Origin: an uncultured Clostridia bacterium | GTDB taxonomy: Bacteria; Bacillota; Clostridia; Oscillospirales; Ruminococcaceae | Reading direction: 5' to 3' | Length of the DNA stretch: 39,353 nt | Assembly: GCA_947584825.1 (NCBI GenBank) | Contig: CANPWR010000002.1 | Location: 1 to 39,353 of the forward strand | The notes under the pieces: model-generated | Database searches by the model: none | Told to the model about the DNA's origin: nothing | Seen by the model: only the letters and a program-made list of their open reading frames with translations | In this document: piece by piece, positions 9,472 through 18,719 of the stretch | Numbering within the stretch: the first letter of the stretch is position 1 | Layout of the letters: each line of letters opens with the position of its first letter | Program-made: the position numbers and the translations under genes

Positions 9472-10008
9472 TTATCTTCTTACTGCCAATAGAGCAGTTG
9501 TCACAACACCTATGACTGTACCCGTAACAATTGCAGACAAAAGCAAAATCGGTGCATAGATAGAAATTGCGGGAGTTCCCGTTGCAATAACCGCAACCGC
9601 AAGCTGACCGGCATTGTGAAAAATAGCCCCTAGAACAGAGGTTATCCAAATTTTCTTTTCACCAAAAACATCCATAGTAAAAGCCATTATTATAAATGCC
9701 ATTATTCCTCCAACAATACTGAAACCAAAGCTTAAAATACTTCCCGCAAAAATGCTGGCAAGAATAATTCTCATGACAAGAATAATAAAAGCTTCTCTTT
9801 TTCCCAAAACCACCATTGCAATAAGCGTTACTATGTTTGAAAAACCGACTTTAACTCCCTGGATCGGTATTGGTGGAAAAGCAGCCTCGACTGTAAAAAG
9901 TATAAGTGAAACGGCGGTAAGTATTGCCATAATTGTAATACTTTTTAGTCCAATACGCCATTGATTTTTAGGCGGTTTAAAAGAGCTTTTATTTTTCAAA
10001 TTAATCAC
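9472..10008 (-). CDS. Gx transporter / heptaprenyl diphosphate synthase component I-like membrane protein (EetB-like)
   Basis: Hydrophobic ECF-S-like protein with EAAFPPIPIQGVKVGFSNIVTLIAMVVLGKREAFIILVMRIILASIFAGS and GAIFHNAGQLAVA. Confidence 0.8.
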   Translation of the reverse strand: MINLKNKSSFKPPKNQWRIGLKSITIMAILTAVSLILFTVEAAFPPIPIQGVKVGFSNIVTLIAMVVLGKREAFIILVMRIILASIFAGSILSFGFSIVGGIMAFIIMAFTMDVFGEKKIWITSVLGAIFHNAGQLAVAVIATGTPAISIYAPILLLSAIVTGTVIGVVTTALLAVRR

Positions 10009-10093
10009 TATACCTTTCGTCGATTTTTGAATATATCCATTATCAGTATTCTGCGATAATTTTATATATAAGTTAAAAACCTAAATCATATCA

Positions 10094-10477
10094 TTATGTT
10101 ACAGCATCAATATCTTGTTCTCCGTCTCTAACTCTTATAACCAGACCGTTCGGAACACATACTATCGGAAGAAGACTGCTGTCGATTTCCCCCTGATGAA
10201 CACAAATCTGGTTTTTACAGTCAGATTCCACAACTGAAATTTTACCGTCTTTGATGCGTATAATGTTGTAACTATCTCCGTTTTTAATTGTAAACTTATC
10301 ATCGTTATCCAAACTTACAGTTCTTACAAGCCTGTTTTTTGAATAAATGCTAGCGGTTTTACCAACTGTCTTCGCCGATCTAATTATAAAAATAATAAGA
10401 ACGGATAAAATAGATAATACCAAAAACAGAATTATCCAAAAAGCATTAGATGTTAAAATCTTTTTAGCATTTTTCAT
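10094..10477 (-). CDS. NusG domain II-containing membrane-anchored protein (EetA-like)
   Basis: ORF-track frame 10094-10618 trimmed to ATG at 10477 (MKNAKKILTSNAFWIILFLVL...); SDCKNQICVHQGEI...IVCVPNGLVIRV is characteristic of NusG_II. Confidence 0.8.
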   Translation of the reverse strand: MKNAKKILTSNAFWIILFLVLSILSVLIIFIIRSAKTVGKTASIYSKNRLVRTVSLDNDDKFTIKNGDSYNIIRIKDGKISVVESDCKNQICVHQGEIDSSLLPIVCVPNGLVIRVRDGEQDIDAVT

Positions 10478-10780
10478 TTCAATCACCACTTTAAATAGTA
10501 AAACAAAATTACCATATCTGAAAATATAATACACTTTTATTTTACATAGGTCAATAAAGCATAGAAAAATATCTAATAAAATATACAAATTTATTTCAAA
10601 TATACTTGATTTTCTCATAGAAATATGCTAAAATATTGTAGGTATTATTAATTATACTACTACATATTGTGAAATACTGTTAATATAGTAACAAAAAGTG
10701 GCATTTCACTTAATTTTCACTAAAAAACCTAACTTTTTACTTAGCATTTTTGACACTTAGTAGAAATTACAATATTTTCA

Positions 10781-10809
10781 TTGATTTTTATTTTTATAAC
10801 TGATATAAT
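10781..10809 (+). promoter_or_regulatory. Sigma-A-type promoter for murA
   Basis: TTGATT - 17 bp - TATAAT. Confidence 0.6.
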
Positions 10810-10882
10810 TGATAAGATGTGTTATGGCAAAGAATAGATAGATAGAGAATCTTTGCAAATAGAACTTAAGGAGCGAATAAAT

Positions 10883-12163
10883 TTGGATAAGTATGTAATA
10901 AAGGGCGGCACACCGCTTAGAGGCGAAGTTGTCGTAAGCGGAGCAAAGAATGCTGCAGTGGCACTTGTTGCTGCAACTATTCTATGTGACGAACCTTGTA
11001 TACTGGAAAACGTCCCTGAAATAAGTGATATATCGATCTGCATAAAGATTTTAAAGGAAATGGGTGCAGACGTTAAAATATTAGGTAAAAACACAGTTAA
11101 ATTTGACACAACACGAATGACGAGTCCTGTTGTTCCGTACGAGTTAGCACGTTCTATGAGAGCGTCGAGTTATTTTCTCGGAACACTTCTCGGAAGATTT
11201 CACGAAGCATATGTGCCTCTTCCAGGAGGATGTGATTTGGGCGACAGACCTATCGATCAGCACTTGAAAGCATTTGCCTGTTTAGGAGCTGATTACGCAA
11301 TTGAAAGCGGAACAGTACATTTAAAAACCAATGCTCTTATCGGAAATCAGATTTACTTTGATTTCATAACAGTTGGTGCAACAATTAATGCGATATTTGC
11401 CGCTGTAAAGACAAGAGGTCTAACAATCATAGAGAATGCAGCTAAAGAACCTCATATTGTTGACCTTGCAAACTTCTTAAACTCAATGGGTGCTGACATA
11501 CGCGGTGCCGGCACTGACGTAATAAAAATTCGCGGCGTTGATTATTTAAAGGGAATAACCTACGCTATAATCCCCGACCAGATTGAAGCAGGAACATATA
11601 TGGTCGCAGCCGCCGCAACAAAAGGTAATGTTCTTATCAAAAATGTTATCCCTAAGCATTTGGAATCAATAACAGCTAAACTACGCAAAGTTGGAGTTAC
11701 CGTTGAAGAATTTGACGAAAGCATTCGTGTATCGGTTGACGGACCTATCATGAAAACCAGCTTAAAAACAATGCCTCATCCGGGATTTCCTACAGATATG
11801 CAGCCGCAGTTTTCAACATTACTTACGCTTGCATACGGAACTAGTATTGTAACGGATGATATTTTTGATAATCGCTTCAGATATGTTGCCGAACTCAGAA
11901 GAATGGGTGCAGATATTTCGGTTGACGGAACTGTAGCAGTCATTCAGGGTGTCGGAAAGCTGACAGGCGCTCCGGTTAAGGCAACTGACCTCAGAGCAGG
12001 TGCTGCACTAGTTATTGCCGGACTTGCCGCTGAGGGTGTCACAGAGATTGACGACATTTATCATATTGAAAGAGGATATGAAGCTATTGATGAAAAGTTC
12101 AGAGCGTTAGGTGCTGACATCAAACGAGTTTATTATCCTGAGCCTATAGTAATGACTAGCTGA
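10883..12163 (+). CDS. murA: UDP-N-acetylglucosamine 1-carboxyvinyltransferase
   Basis: LDKYVIKGGTPLRGEVVVSGAKNAAVALVAATIL, PGGCDLGDRPIDQHLKAFACLGA, HPGFPTDMQPQ; start moved to TTG 10883 because AAGGAG lies at 10868-10873 (track start is TTG 10853). Confidence 0.95.
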   Translation: MDKYVIKGGTPLRGEVVVSGAKNAAVALVAATILCDEPCILENVPEISDISICIKILKEMGADVKILGKNTVKFDTTRMTSPVVPYELARSMRASSYFLGTLLGRFHEAYVPLPGGCDLGDRPIDQHLKAFACLGADYAIESGTVHLKTNALIGNQIYFDFITVGATINAIFAAVKTRGLTIIENAAKEPHIVDLANFLNSMGADIRGAGTDVIKIRGVDYLKGITYAIIPDQIEAGTYMVAAAATKGNVLIKNVIPKHLESITAKLRKVGVTVEEFDESIRVSVDGPIMKTSLKTMPHPGFPTDMQPQFSTLLTLAYGTSIVTDDIFDNRFRYVAELRRMGADISVDGTVAVIQGVGKLTGAPVKATDLRAGAALVIAGLAAEGVTEIDDIYHIERGYEAIDEKFRALGADIKRVYYPEPIVMTS

Positions 12164-12176
12164 CTTAACAAAATCC

Positions 12177-12204
12177 AAGGCGACAGTAAAAGTCGCCTTT
12201 TATT
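12177..12204 (+). terminator. Intrinsic terminator after murA
   Basis: aaggcgac-agtaaaa-gtcgcctttt. Confidence 0.75.
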
Positions 12205-12236
12205 TATGTTTATTAAAAACCGAAAGGAGCTTTTTA

Positions 12237-13031
12237 ATGGCAAGAATTTATCCCCTATTTTCTTCCAGCAAAGGTAACGCAACCTTTATCGGAAATAAAA
12301 AGAGCGGAATATTAATAGATTCAGGCGTAAGCTGCAAAATGCTTACTCAGGCACTTCTTGATAACGGACTTAGTCCTACTGCAGTTCAGGGGATTTTTAT
12401 AACTCATGAACACTCCGATCACATAAAGGGACTGAAAATTTTCACTAAAAATTATCACACACCAGTTTATGCAGGAGATAAAAATCTTGATTTTTTAATA
12501 TCAGCCGACTATATTTCTCCTAACTCAAGAGTTGAAGAGATAGGCGTGGATGACGATAAACCCGTTGAATGCGGAGGGTATCAGATTTATGCTTTTTCCA
12601 CTCCTCACGACACAAGGCAAAGCAACGGATACAGAATAAACACCCCAGACAATAAAACAATTACGATCTGTACTGATTTAGGCGAGGTCACTGAAAATGT
12701 ACATAAAAATGTCTGCGGCTCCGATCTTGTTCTTTTTGAAGCTAACTATGATGAGCTTATGCTTAAAAACGGAAGTTATCCGTATATGCTAAAAAAGAGA
12801 ATTGCATCAAATCACGGACACTTGTCAAACGACGCAAGCGGAGCAGAAATTGAAAACCTGCTAAACACCGGAACAACACGAATAATTTTAGGACATCTCA
12901 GTCAACAGAACAACACTCCTGTTAAAGCCAGAGAAACTATAGAAAATCGGCTATCCGGGTTCAAATCCGGAGTAGACTACATACTTAAAGTAGCACCAGT
13001 TTTCAATGAAGGCGAGGTTGTTACGCTATGA
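12237..13031 (+). CDS. walJ: MBL-fold metallo-hydrolase, WalJ/YycJ family
   Basis: MARIYPLFSSSKGNATFIG...ILIDSGVSCK...GIFITHEHSDHIKGL; metallo-beta-lactamase HxHxDH motif. Confidence 0.85.
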   Translation: MARIYPLFSSSKGNATFIGNKKSGILIDSGVSCKMLTQALLDNGLSPTAVQGIFITHEHSDHIKGLKIFTKNYHTPVYAGDKNLDFLISADYISPNSRVEEIGVDDDKPVECGGYQIYAFSTPHDTRQSNGYRINTPDNKTITICTDLGEVTENVHKNVCGSDLVLFEANYDELMLKNGSYPYMLKKRIASNHGHLSNDASGAEIENLLNTGTTRIILGHLSQQNNTPVKARETIENRLSGFKSGVDYILKVAPVFNEGEVVTL

Positions 13032-13513
13032 TGAGCATTAATATTATTGCCGTAGGAAAGCTTAAAGAAGAATATCTGCGAAATGCGTCATCTGAATATT
13101 CAAAAAGGCTGTCAGGCTTTTGTAGACTTAATATTACAGAACTTCCGGAGAGCCGGCTCTCTGACAATCCGAGTGAAAAGGAAATTCAAATTGCCCTTTC
13201 AAACGAAGCAAGACTAATAGAGGAACAAATTAATAAAAAACCGGCACTGAACATAGCTATGTGTATAGAGGGAAAACAGCTTTCAAGCGAGGAATTATCA
13301 CGAAAAATAGTTGACGCAGGTATAAACGGAAAAAGTACAATAAATTTCATTATAGGCTCAAGCTTTGGCATATCCCCGAAGATAAAGTCAAAAGCAGATT
13401 TTAAGCTGTCGATGTCTAGAATGACTTTTCCCCATCAGCTTGCAAGAATACTTCTGCTTGAACAAATTTATAGGTCATTTCAGATTTCCGGCGGAGGTAA
13501 ATATCACAAATAG
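13028..13513 (+). CDS. rlmH: 23S rRNA (pseudouridine1915-N3)-methyltransferase
   Basis: INIIAVGKLKEEYLRNASSEYSKRL...FIIGSSFGISPKIKSKADFKLSMSRMTFPHQLARILLLEQIYRSFQISGGGKYHK; 4-bp ATGA overlap with walJ. Confidence 0.95.
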   Translation: MMSINIIAVGKLKEEYLRNASSEYSKRLSGFCRLNITELPESRLSDNPSEKEIQIALSNEARLIEEQINKKPALNIAMCIEGKQLSSEELSRKIVDAGINGKSTINFIIGSSFGISPKIKSKADFKLSMSRMTFPHQLARILLLEQIYRSFQISGGGKYHK

Positions 13514-13515
13514 AA

Positions 13516-13550
13516 AGACTATCCGAATTAATTTTCAGATAGTCTTTTTA
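13516..13550 (+). terminator. Intrinsic terminator after rlmH
   Basis: agactatc...gatagtctttttatttg. Confidence 0.75.
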
Positions 13551-13571
13551 TTTGTTTATAATTATTAATCG

Positions 13572-15044
13572 TTACTGTGAATTTTGACCTGCTGTATACT
13601 CGTTATGAATTTCTTCAATTTTTGATGGAGTGTACTTCTTAAATGCTTTATCATTCTTTTTTATTTTGAAGTTTTTCTGCCAACTCTTTATAAGCTCATC
13701 ATACTCATCGTACTTCATCTCTGTAAGAATATTCTCATAATTGTCGCCATCGACTAAATAGTCGCTTCTCTCTGTAGGATCGTACTTAACTATTACATAG
13801 TAGTTATTATCGTCCTTATAAAGAACAGGCTTGTTGAACTTTTTAATGCTATTTTTTATATACTTTGACAGATCGCTGGCAGATTCTTCTTCAATCATAC
13901 TCAGCATATTTTCATTTGTATTGAATTTAGCAAATAAAGATGTTTCAGCAGTAATTGCCTGCTCAAAATCAAATACACTTGTTAAGCTTGAATCAGAATA
14001 CCAATTATCAAATGTATAGAAATCTCTTACCGGATCCTCAGGTCTTACTGCCTTTTCACCGCTGTTGATTATCTGTGGCTTTTGAGGCGTATCCTCTCCG
14101 TATTCTTCACCGTTCTGATTGTAAAAATGAACGTGAATTTCCTTTGGCTCGTCTACAGCACTCGTTGTTGTTTGCTGAGCTTCGCTTGAATCCATACTGC
14201 CCTCTGCAACAGTTGTTGTTTCGGTTGTTGCAGTGGTAGCAGTGGTAGCAGCGGTTGTAGGCTCCTGAGTTTCAGCGTTGTATTGAGAAATAACCTGATC
14301 GAAATTATCGTTTTTCTCAGCCAATTTTAAATATTTATCGGCAATTGACTTAGCTTGCTTGTCGGCTTTCTTTGAAGCTTTTGTCTGCTCCTCTGGAGAC
14401 TGAGTTGTAGTAGCTTCATTTGAAGTCGAAGTGCTTGCAGCAGTTGTAGCCTCAGTTGTTCTCGGAATAGAAATCATCTTATATCTTACATAATTGTCTT
14501 TAAGATAATTTTTAATGTCGTCATTAGAAACTGCCTTTTCTCCGCCTAATCCATAATAATGATAGAATATAAGCTGCTTTTGCTTTTCAGCCGTGAAATA
14601 CTTAGTTACAGAATCCTTAGATATACCCTGCTCTGACAAATATTCCTCTGTCATACTCTCCATATAATTTTTTACGGCAGAGTTAATTTCTTCGTTATCT
14701 TTTGCCGAGAACTCAAGTCCTAGTTTTTCAAACTGCTTGTCCACAGCAACTAGATCAAGAGTCTGCTCATAAGCATAATCAGGTAAATAATCCCCTAGCT
14801 TAACCTTTTTTCCCTCATCATTTTCAATTTCCTGACCCAAATAGTTTGCTGAAGTAGCTGCTCCTGAACCGCTAAGTGAATATGTTTGCTCAGTATATTC
14901 AGAAAGCATATAATTAATATAAATTCCTGCATTGACTTCAACACCGTCAACAGTCATAATTTTGCTCATATCTGAACATCCAGCCATTGAAACAGCCATT
15001 ATTGATGCAACTGAAAAAGCTGCAATTTTCCTTAATTTAGACAT
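13572..15044 (-). CDS. SurA_N/PrsA-like foldase-type lipoprotein with Thr-rich linkers and an embedded Listeria-Bacteroides (Flg_new/InlB B) type repeat
   Basis: Lipobox MAVSMAGCSD; TVDGVEVNAGIYINYMLSEY; IHVHFYNQNGEEYGEDTPQKPQIINSGEKAVRPEDPVRDFYTFDNWYSDSSLTSVFDFEQAITAETSLFAKF. Confidence 0.7.
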   Translation of the reverse strand: MSKLRKIAAFSVASIMAVSMAGCSDMSKIMTVDGVEVNAGIYINYMLSEYTEQTYSLSGSGAATSANYLGQEIENDEGKKVKLGDYLPDYAYEQTLDLVAVDKQFEKLGLEFSAKDNEEINSAVKNYMESMTEEYLSEQGISKDSVTKYFTAEKQKQLIFYHYYGLGGEKAVSNDDIKNYLKDNYVRYKMISIPRTTEATTAASTSTSNEATTTQSPEEQTKASKKADKQAKSIADKYLKLAEKNDNFDQVISQYNAETQEPTTAATTATTATTETTTVAEGSMDSSEAQQTTTSAVDEPKEIHVHFYNQNGEEYGEDTPQKPQIINSGEKAVRPEDPVRDFYTFDNWYSDSSLTSVFDFEQAITAETSLFAKFNTNENMLSMIEEESASDLSKYIKNSIKKFNKPVLYKDDNNYYVIVKYDPTERSDYLVDGDNYENILTEMKYDEYDELIKSWQKNFKIKKNDKAFKKYTPSKIEEIHNEYTAGQNSQ

Positions 15045-15282
15045 TACTTTGCCCCCTGTTTATAAATAATTATGTAAATAATAAACCGTTCAAAAAGGGT
15101 TTTCCGCCGATGAAAACGACCTATACCCCCAGTTTAACTTGAATGGAATCCGCTTAAAATACAAACGGTAAATTTAACAACGATAGTATTATAAACGATT
15201 TTTCAAATAAAGTCAAGTGTTTGCATTTACATATTATGTAGAATGTTTATATTAAGCAAATACTATCATTGTTTTGATAACT

Positions 15283-16203
15283 TCAAACCAGTATATCATT
15301 TTCAGAAGTATTCTCCTTCACCTCTTTTGCTTCAGAAACACTTTTGTCAACAGGCCCTTCGGCGTTTGACTTTATTTCACCCCATGTAGTAAGATAAACC
15401 TTTGTGAACTTTATATCGTCAAGCGGCTGATAATCGTCGTCGTCAATGTCCTTTACCTCTGCGCTTAGAATTTTATTATATGTTTCCCAGCCATCGCAGA
15501 CTTGTCCGAAAATCGTATACTGCTGTGACGCTTCAGGAACTCCGCCATAGCTGCAAAGCTTATCAGAGAGCTCATTATATACACTCTCCAATGAAGAGTC
15601 AACATTTTCACTGTTCTTCACTTCATCCTTCTTTTTATCGCTTGTTATAGAATTTCCAAAGAACATCACACTGCTGCCTGCAACATTTTTCTTCCAAAAC
15701 AACAAGCCGTCAGTGCCGACAAACGAACCAAGCGCACCCTTGAATGTCCACATATTCGGACTTATTTCCGCATCAATAGTTTCGGTATTCGTATTATCAG
15801 TCGTCTCGCCGTTAGCAGTTTTAGCTCCTCCTGTAAAATACAGATGGTCTCCTTTGTTATCCTTTTCATTACCTGAAACTACCCCGAACACATAAGTATC
15901 GTTATAGTATCCGTTCTCAACTAACTTTTTATAATACTTAACATAATTCGGTGCCTCATCCTCAAACAGCACGGCCTTGAAAGTACCCAGAGTTGTCTCA
16001 TAAACTACGACGTCTAGGTCATCTGAATAATCCTCATACTGCACAAACCTTACATTTTCATACTTATTATCGTCGCTTTTGTTAAAAGTAAGAAATATCA
16101 ATAAAGCCACTAAAAAAACTATGGCAATTAAAGAAAACTTAAAGTATTTTACAAATGCAGGACTATGCATAGGATTTGCTTTTTTACCGCCATGATCTGA
16201 CAT
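15283..16203 (-). CDS. Membrane-anchored cyclophilin-type peptidylprolyl isomerase
   Basis: N-terminal TM segment; VVVYETTLGTFKAVLFEDEAPNYVKYYKKLVENGYYNDTYVFGVV...; QQYTIFGQVCDGWETYNKI. Confidence 0.8.
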   Translation of the reverse strand: MSDHGGKKANPMHSPAFVKYFKFSLIAIVFLVALLIFLTFNKSDDNKYENVRFVQYEDYSDDLDVVVYETTLGTFKAVLFEDEAPNYVKYYKKLVENGYYNDTYVFGVVSGNEKDNKGDHLYFTGGAKTANGETTDNTNTETIDAEISPNMWTFKGALGSFVGTDGLLFWKKNVAGSSVMFFGNSITSDKKKDEVKNSENVDSSLESVYNELSDKLCSYGGVPEASQQYTIFGQVCDGWETYNKILSAEVKDIDDDDYQPLDDIKFTKVYLTTWGEIKSNAEGPVDKSVSEAKEVKENTSENDILV

Positions 16204-16250
16204 TTTACACCATTCCTTCTTTTGAAAAATCTATCAACGTCACCGTTAAT

Positions 16251-17645
16251 TTACTTTTTCTTAATAGTTGTTCCCTGTCTGGTTTCTTCAATAATATATC
16301 CTAGCTCGGATATTCTATCTCTTAACGCGTCTGCCTTGGCAAAATCCTTAACTTTTCTTGCCTCCTGCCTTTCCGAAGCAAGCTTTTGAATCTCCTCCGG
16401 TATTTTATTCTCTTTATCTCTGTTGTAGCAAATACCCAAAACGCCGGTAAGCTCGTCAAAAATATCAGCGCAGGCTTTAAGCTCTTCTTTCGACGCCTTA
16501 CCACTTACAATGAGTGTATTGATTTCACGAACAAGCTCAAACACTGCGGAAAGCGCATCAGCAGTATTCAGATCGTCTGAAAGAGCGTCAATAAACTGTA
16601 TCTTTCTGTTGTCCAAAAAGGCTTTGACTTCTTCGCTCAGAACACCGTCAGGTGCTGAATCAACTGCCCTGTCAATACTGCTTCTGCAGTTATATAATCG
16701 CTCTAAAGATGCCTTGCAAGCTTCAAGTAAATCTACAGAGTAGTTGATAGGCGATCTGTAATGTGCCTGAATCATCAAATATCTTATAGCCTCATAACCG
16801 TACTTTTCTGCTACATCTCTTGTAGTAAAAAAGTTTCCTGCTGACTTTGACATTTTTTTGTTATCAATATTAATATGACCATTGTGCATCCAATAATGAG
16901 CAAGAGGTTCACCGGTTGCAGCCTCCGACTGGGCTATTTCATTCTCGTGGTGAGGGAAAATAAGATCAACTCCTCCGCCATGAATATCTATTGTTTCACC
17001 GATATAATACTTACTCATTGCTGAACACTCAATGTGCCAGCCCGGTCTGCCCTTTCCCCAAGGAGATTCCCAGAAGGGTTCTCCCTCCTTTGCCGCTTTC
17101 CACAAAGCAAAGTCAAGAGGATCCTCCTTAATATCGTTCACGTCAATTCTCGCCCCCGACATAAGGTCGTCAATCGACTGATTAATAAGCTTTCCGTAGC
17201 CCTTGAATTTTCTTGTTCTGAAATAAACATCTCCCTCAGCCTGATAAGCATATCCCTTGTCCACAAGAGTTTTTATAAGGTCGATTATAATATCCATACT
17301 TTCAGTAACCTTAGGCGATATATCTGCCTCAAGAGCATTAAGACCGCGAAGGTCGGTGAGATATTCCTTGATATACTTTTCGGAAATCTCACTTGCCTCG
17401 ACGCCCTCTTCGTTTGCTCTTTTAATGATTTTATCATCAACATCAGTAAAGTTCTGAACGAATTTAACTTCATATCCGATATATTTCAAAAATCTCCTCA
17501 AGACGTCAAAAACACAAATCGGACGTGCGTTTCCTATATGAATATAGTTATATACAGTCGGTCCGCAAACATAAATGCCTACCTTGCCCTCATTAATGGG
17601 TTTAAACTCTTCCTTTTTTTTCGTTAGAGTATTATATATTTTCAT
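16251..17645 (-). CDS. cysS: Cysteinyl-tRNA synthetase
   Basis: YVCGPTVYNYIHIGNARP, GWHIECSAMSKYYIGETIDIHGGGVDLIFPHHENEIAQSEA, KMSKSAGNFFT. Confidence 0.97.
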   Translation of the reverse strand: MKIYNTLTKKKEEFKPINEGKVGIYVCGPTVYNYIHIGNARPICVFDVLRRFLKYIGYEVKFVQNFTDVDDKIIKRANEEGVEASEISEKYIKEYLTDLRGLNALEADISPKVTESMDIIIDLIKTLVDKGYAYQAEGDVYFRTRKFKGYGKLINQSIDDLMSGARIDVNDIKEDPLDFALWKAAKEGEPFWESPWGKGRPGWHIECSAMSKYYIGETIDIHGGGVDLIFPHHENEIAQSEAATGEPLAHYWMHNGHINIDNKKMSKSAGNFFTTRDVAEKYGYEAIRYLMIQAHYRSPINYSVDLLEACKASLERLYNCRSSIDRAVDSAPDGVLSEEVKAFLDNRKIQFIDALSDDLNTADALSAVFELVREINTLIVSGKASKEELKACADIFDELTGVLGICYNRDKENKIPEEIQKLASERQEARKVKDFAKADALRDRISELGYIIEETRQGTTIKKK

Positions 17646-17672
17646 AAGTATTTACCTCTTAAAATTATATAA

Positions 17673-18338
17673 TTATTTTCCGTTGCTGATTCTCTCTTTT
17701 TCTGATTTAAGACTTTCAATTTCACGTCTTAGTTCTTCTATTTTAACAAGCTGTCTGCAAAGCTCCTGAGATACAGGGTCTGGTATATGAACCTGATCCA
17801 AATCCTGATTGCTTACCCTCTGACCTTCTCGCTTTACTATTCTTGCAGGAACGCCCACTGCAGTCGAATTTTCGGGAACTTCCTCTAAAACAACTGCATT
17901 AGCGGCAATCTTTGCATTATCTCCAACCTTAAACGGTCCTAAAACTCTTGCACCCGAACCGACCATAACATTGTTGCCCAAAGTAGGATGACGCTTCCCG
18001 TGTTCCTTTCCCGTTCCGCCGAGCGTAACGCCCTGATATATCAAACAGTTATCTCCTATCTCTGCAGTTTCTCCTATAACAACTCCGCTTCCGTGGTCAA
18101 TAAGAAGTCCTTTTCCTATTTTTGCACCAGGATGTATCTCTATTCCCGTCAAAAATCTTGAAAACTGCGAGATCAATCTTGCAATGAGATATAATTTCTT
18201 TTGATAAAACCAATGCGCAACTCTGTGTAAAATAACCGCATGAAGTCCTGAGTAAGCCAATAATATCTCAAGAGTTGTTCTGGCAGCAGGGTCTTTTTCC
18301 TTTACCATTTTAATATCCTCTTTGATTTTCTCAAACAT
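17673..18338 (-). CDS. cysE: Serine O-acetyltransferase
   Basis: Hexapeptide repeats; HPGAKIGKGLLIDHGSGVVIGETAEIGDNCLIYQGVTLGGTGKEHGKRHPTLGNNVMVGSGA; start MFEKIKED at 18338. Confidence 0.95.
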   Translation of the reverse strand: MFEKIKEDIKMVKEKDPAARTTLEILLAYSGLHAVILHRVAHWFYQKKLYLIARLISQFSRFLTGIEIHPGAKIGKGLLIDHGSGVVIGETAEIGDNCLIYQGVTLGGTGKEHGKRHPTLGNNVMVGSGARVLGPFKVGDNAKIAANAVVLEEVPENSTAVGVPARIVKREGQRVSNQDLDQVHIPDPVSQELCRQLVKIEELRREIESLKSEKERISNGK

Positions 18339-18389
18339 AACATACACCTTTCAATAGTTTTTCTGATTTAACTCTTATGTCCAAAAAAT

Positions 18390-18636
18390 AAAACCTCCAA
18401 AGCAAATAATTGCTAAGGAGGCAGTTTTAATCAAACTACGGTTCCACTCCGATTTATACTCTAGCCTTTAACGCAGGATACGCAGACAGATACTCCTAAA
18501 GCAAAGAATATTGCTTAAATTTCCCCGTCCGAGCTGGCAGCCGCACTTCACCATAAACCGCTTATGTGCCTTTCACCTTACGCACACTCTCTGAAAAGCT
18601 TTATCACAGCTACTCTGACTGTTACGCCTTTTAAGT
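18390..18636 (-). promoter_or_regulatory. T-box leader, probably tRNA-Cys responsive, upstream of cysE-cysS
   Basis: Minus strand has AGAGAG near the 5' end, a GUGGAACCG T-box core (UGGA pairs with UCCA, matching the U discriminator of tRNA-Cys), a UGC specifier candidate, and terminator CCTCC...GGAGG (18394-18421) followed by a T-rich run. Confidence 0.88.
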
Positions 18637-18637
18637 T

Positions 18638-18666
18638 ATTATATTCCAAAGTTAATTATTTGTCAA
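18638..18666 (-). promoter_or_regulatory. Consensus sigma-A promoter of the T-box/cysE-cysS transcript
   Basis: Minus strand TTGACA - 17 bp - TATAAT. Confidence 0.85.
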
Positions 18667-18719
18667 CCGAAATTTAGCAGTTTTTAAAATTTATATATTG
18701 ACAGTCTCAACGGTCAACT

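Noticed and set aside
9398-9649. 83-aa Cys-rich minus-strand ORF
   Set aside because: Out-of-frame overlap with the 3' end of the well-supported Gx-transporter gene; no independent support.
10853-10882. murA start at TTG 10853 as given by the track
   Set aside because: AAGGAG at 10868-10873 is correctly spaced from TTG 10883, which also begins the usual LDKYVIKGG N-terminus.
17034-17627. 197-aa plus-strand ORF within cysS
   Set aside because: Antisense to a highly conserved aminoacyl-tRNA synthetase; no recognisable domain.
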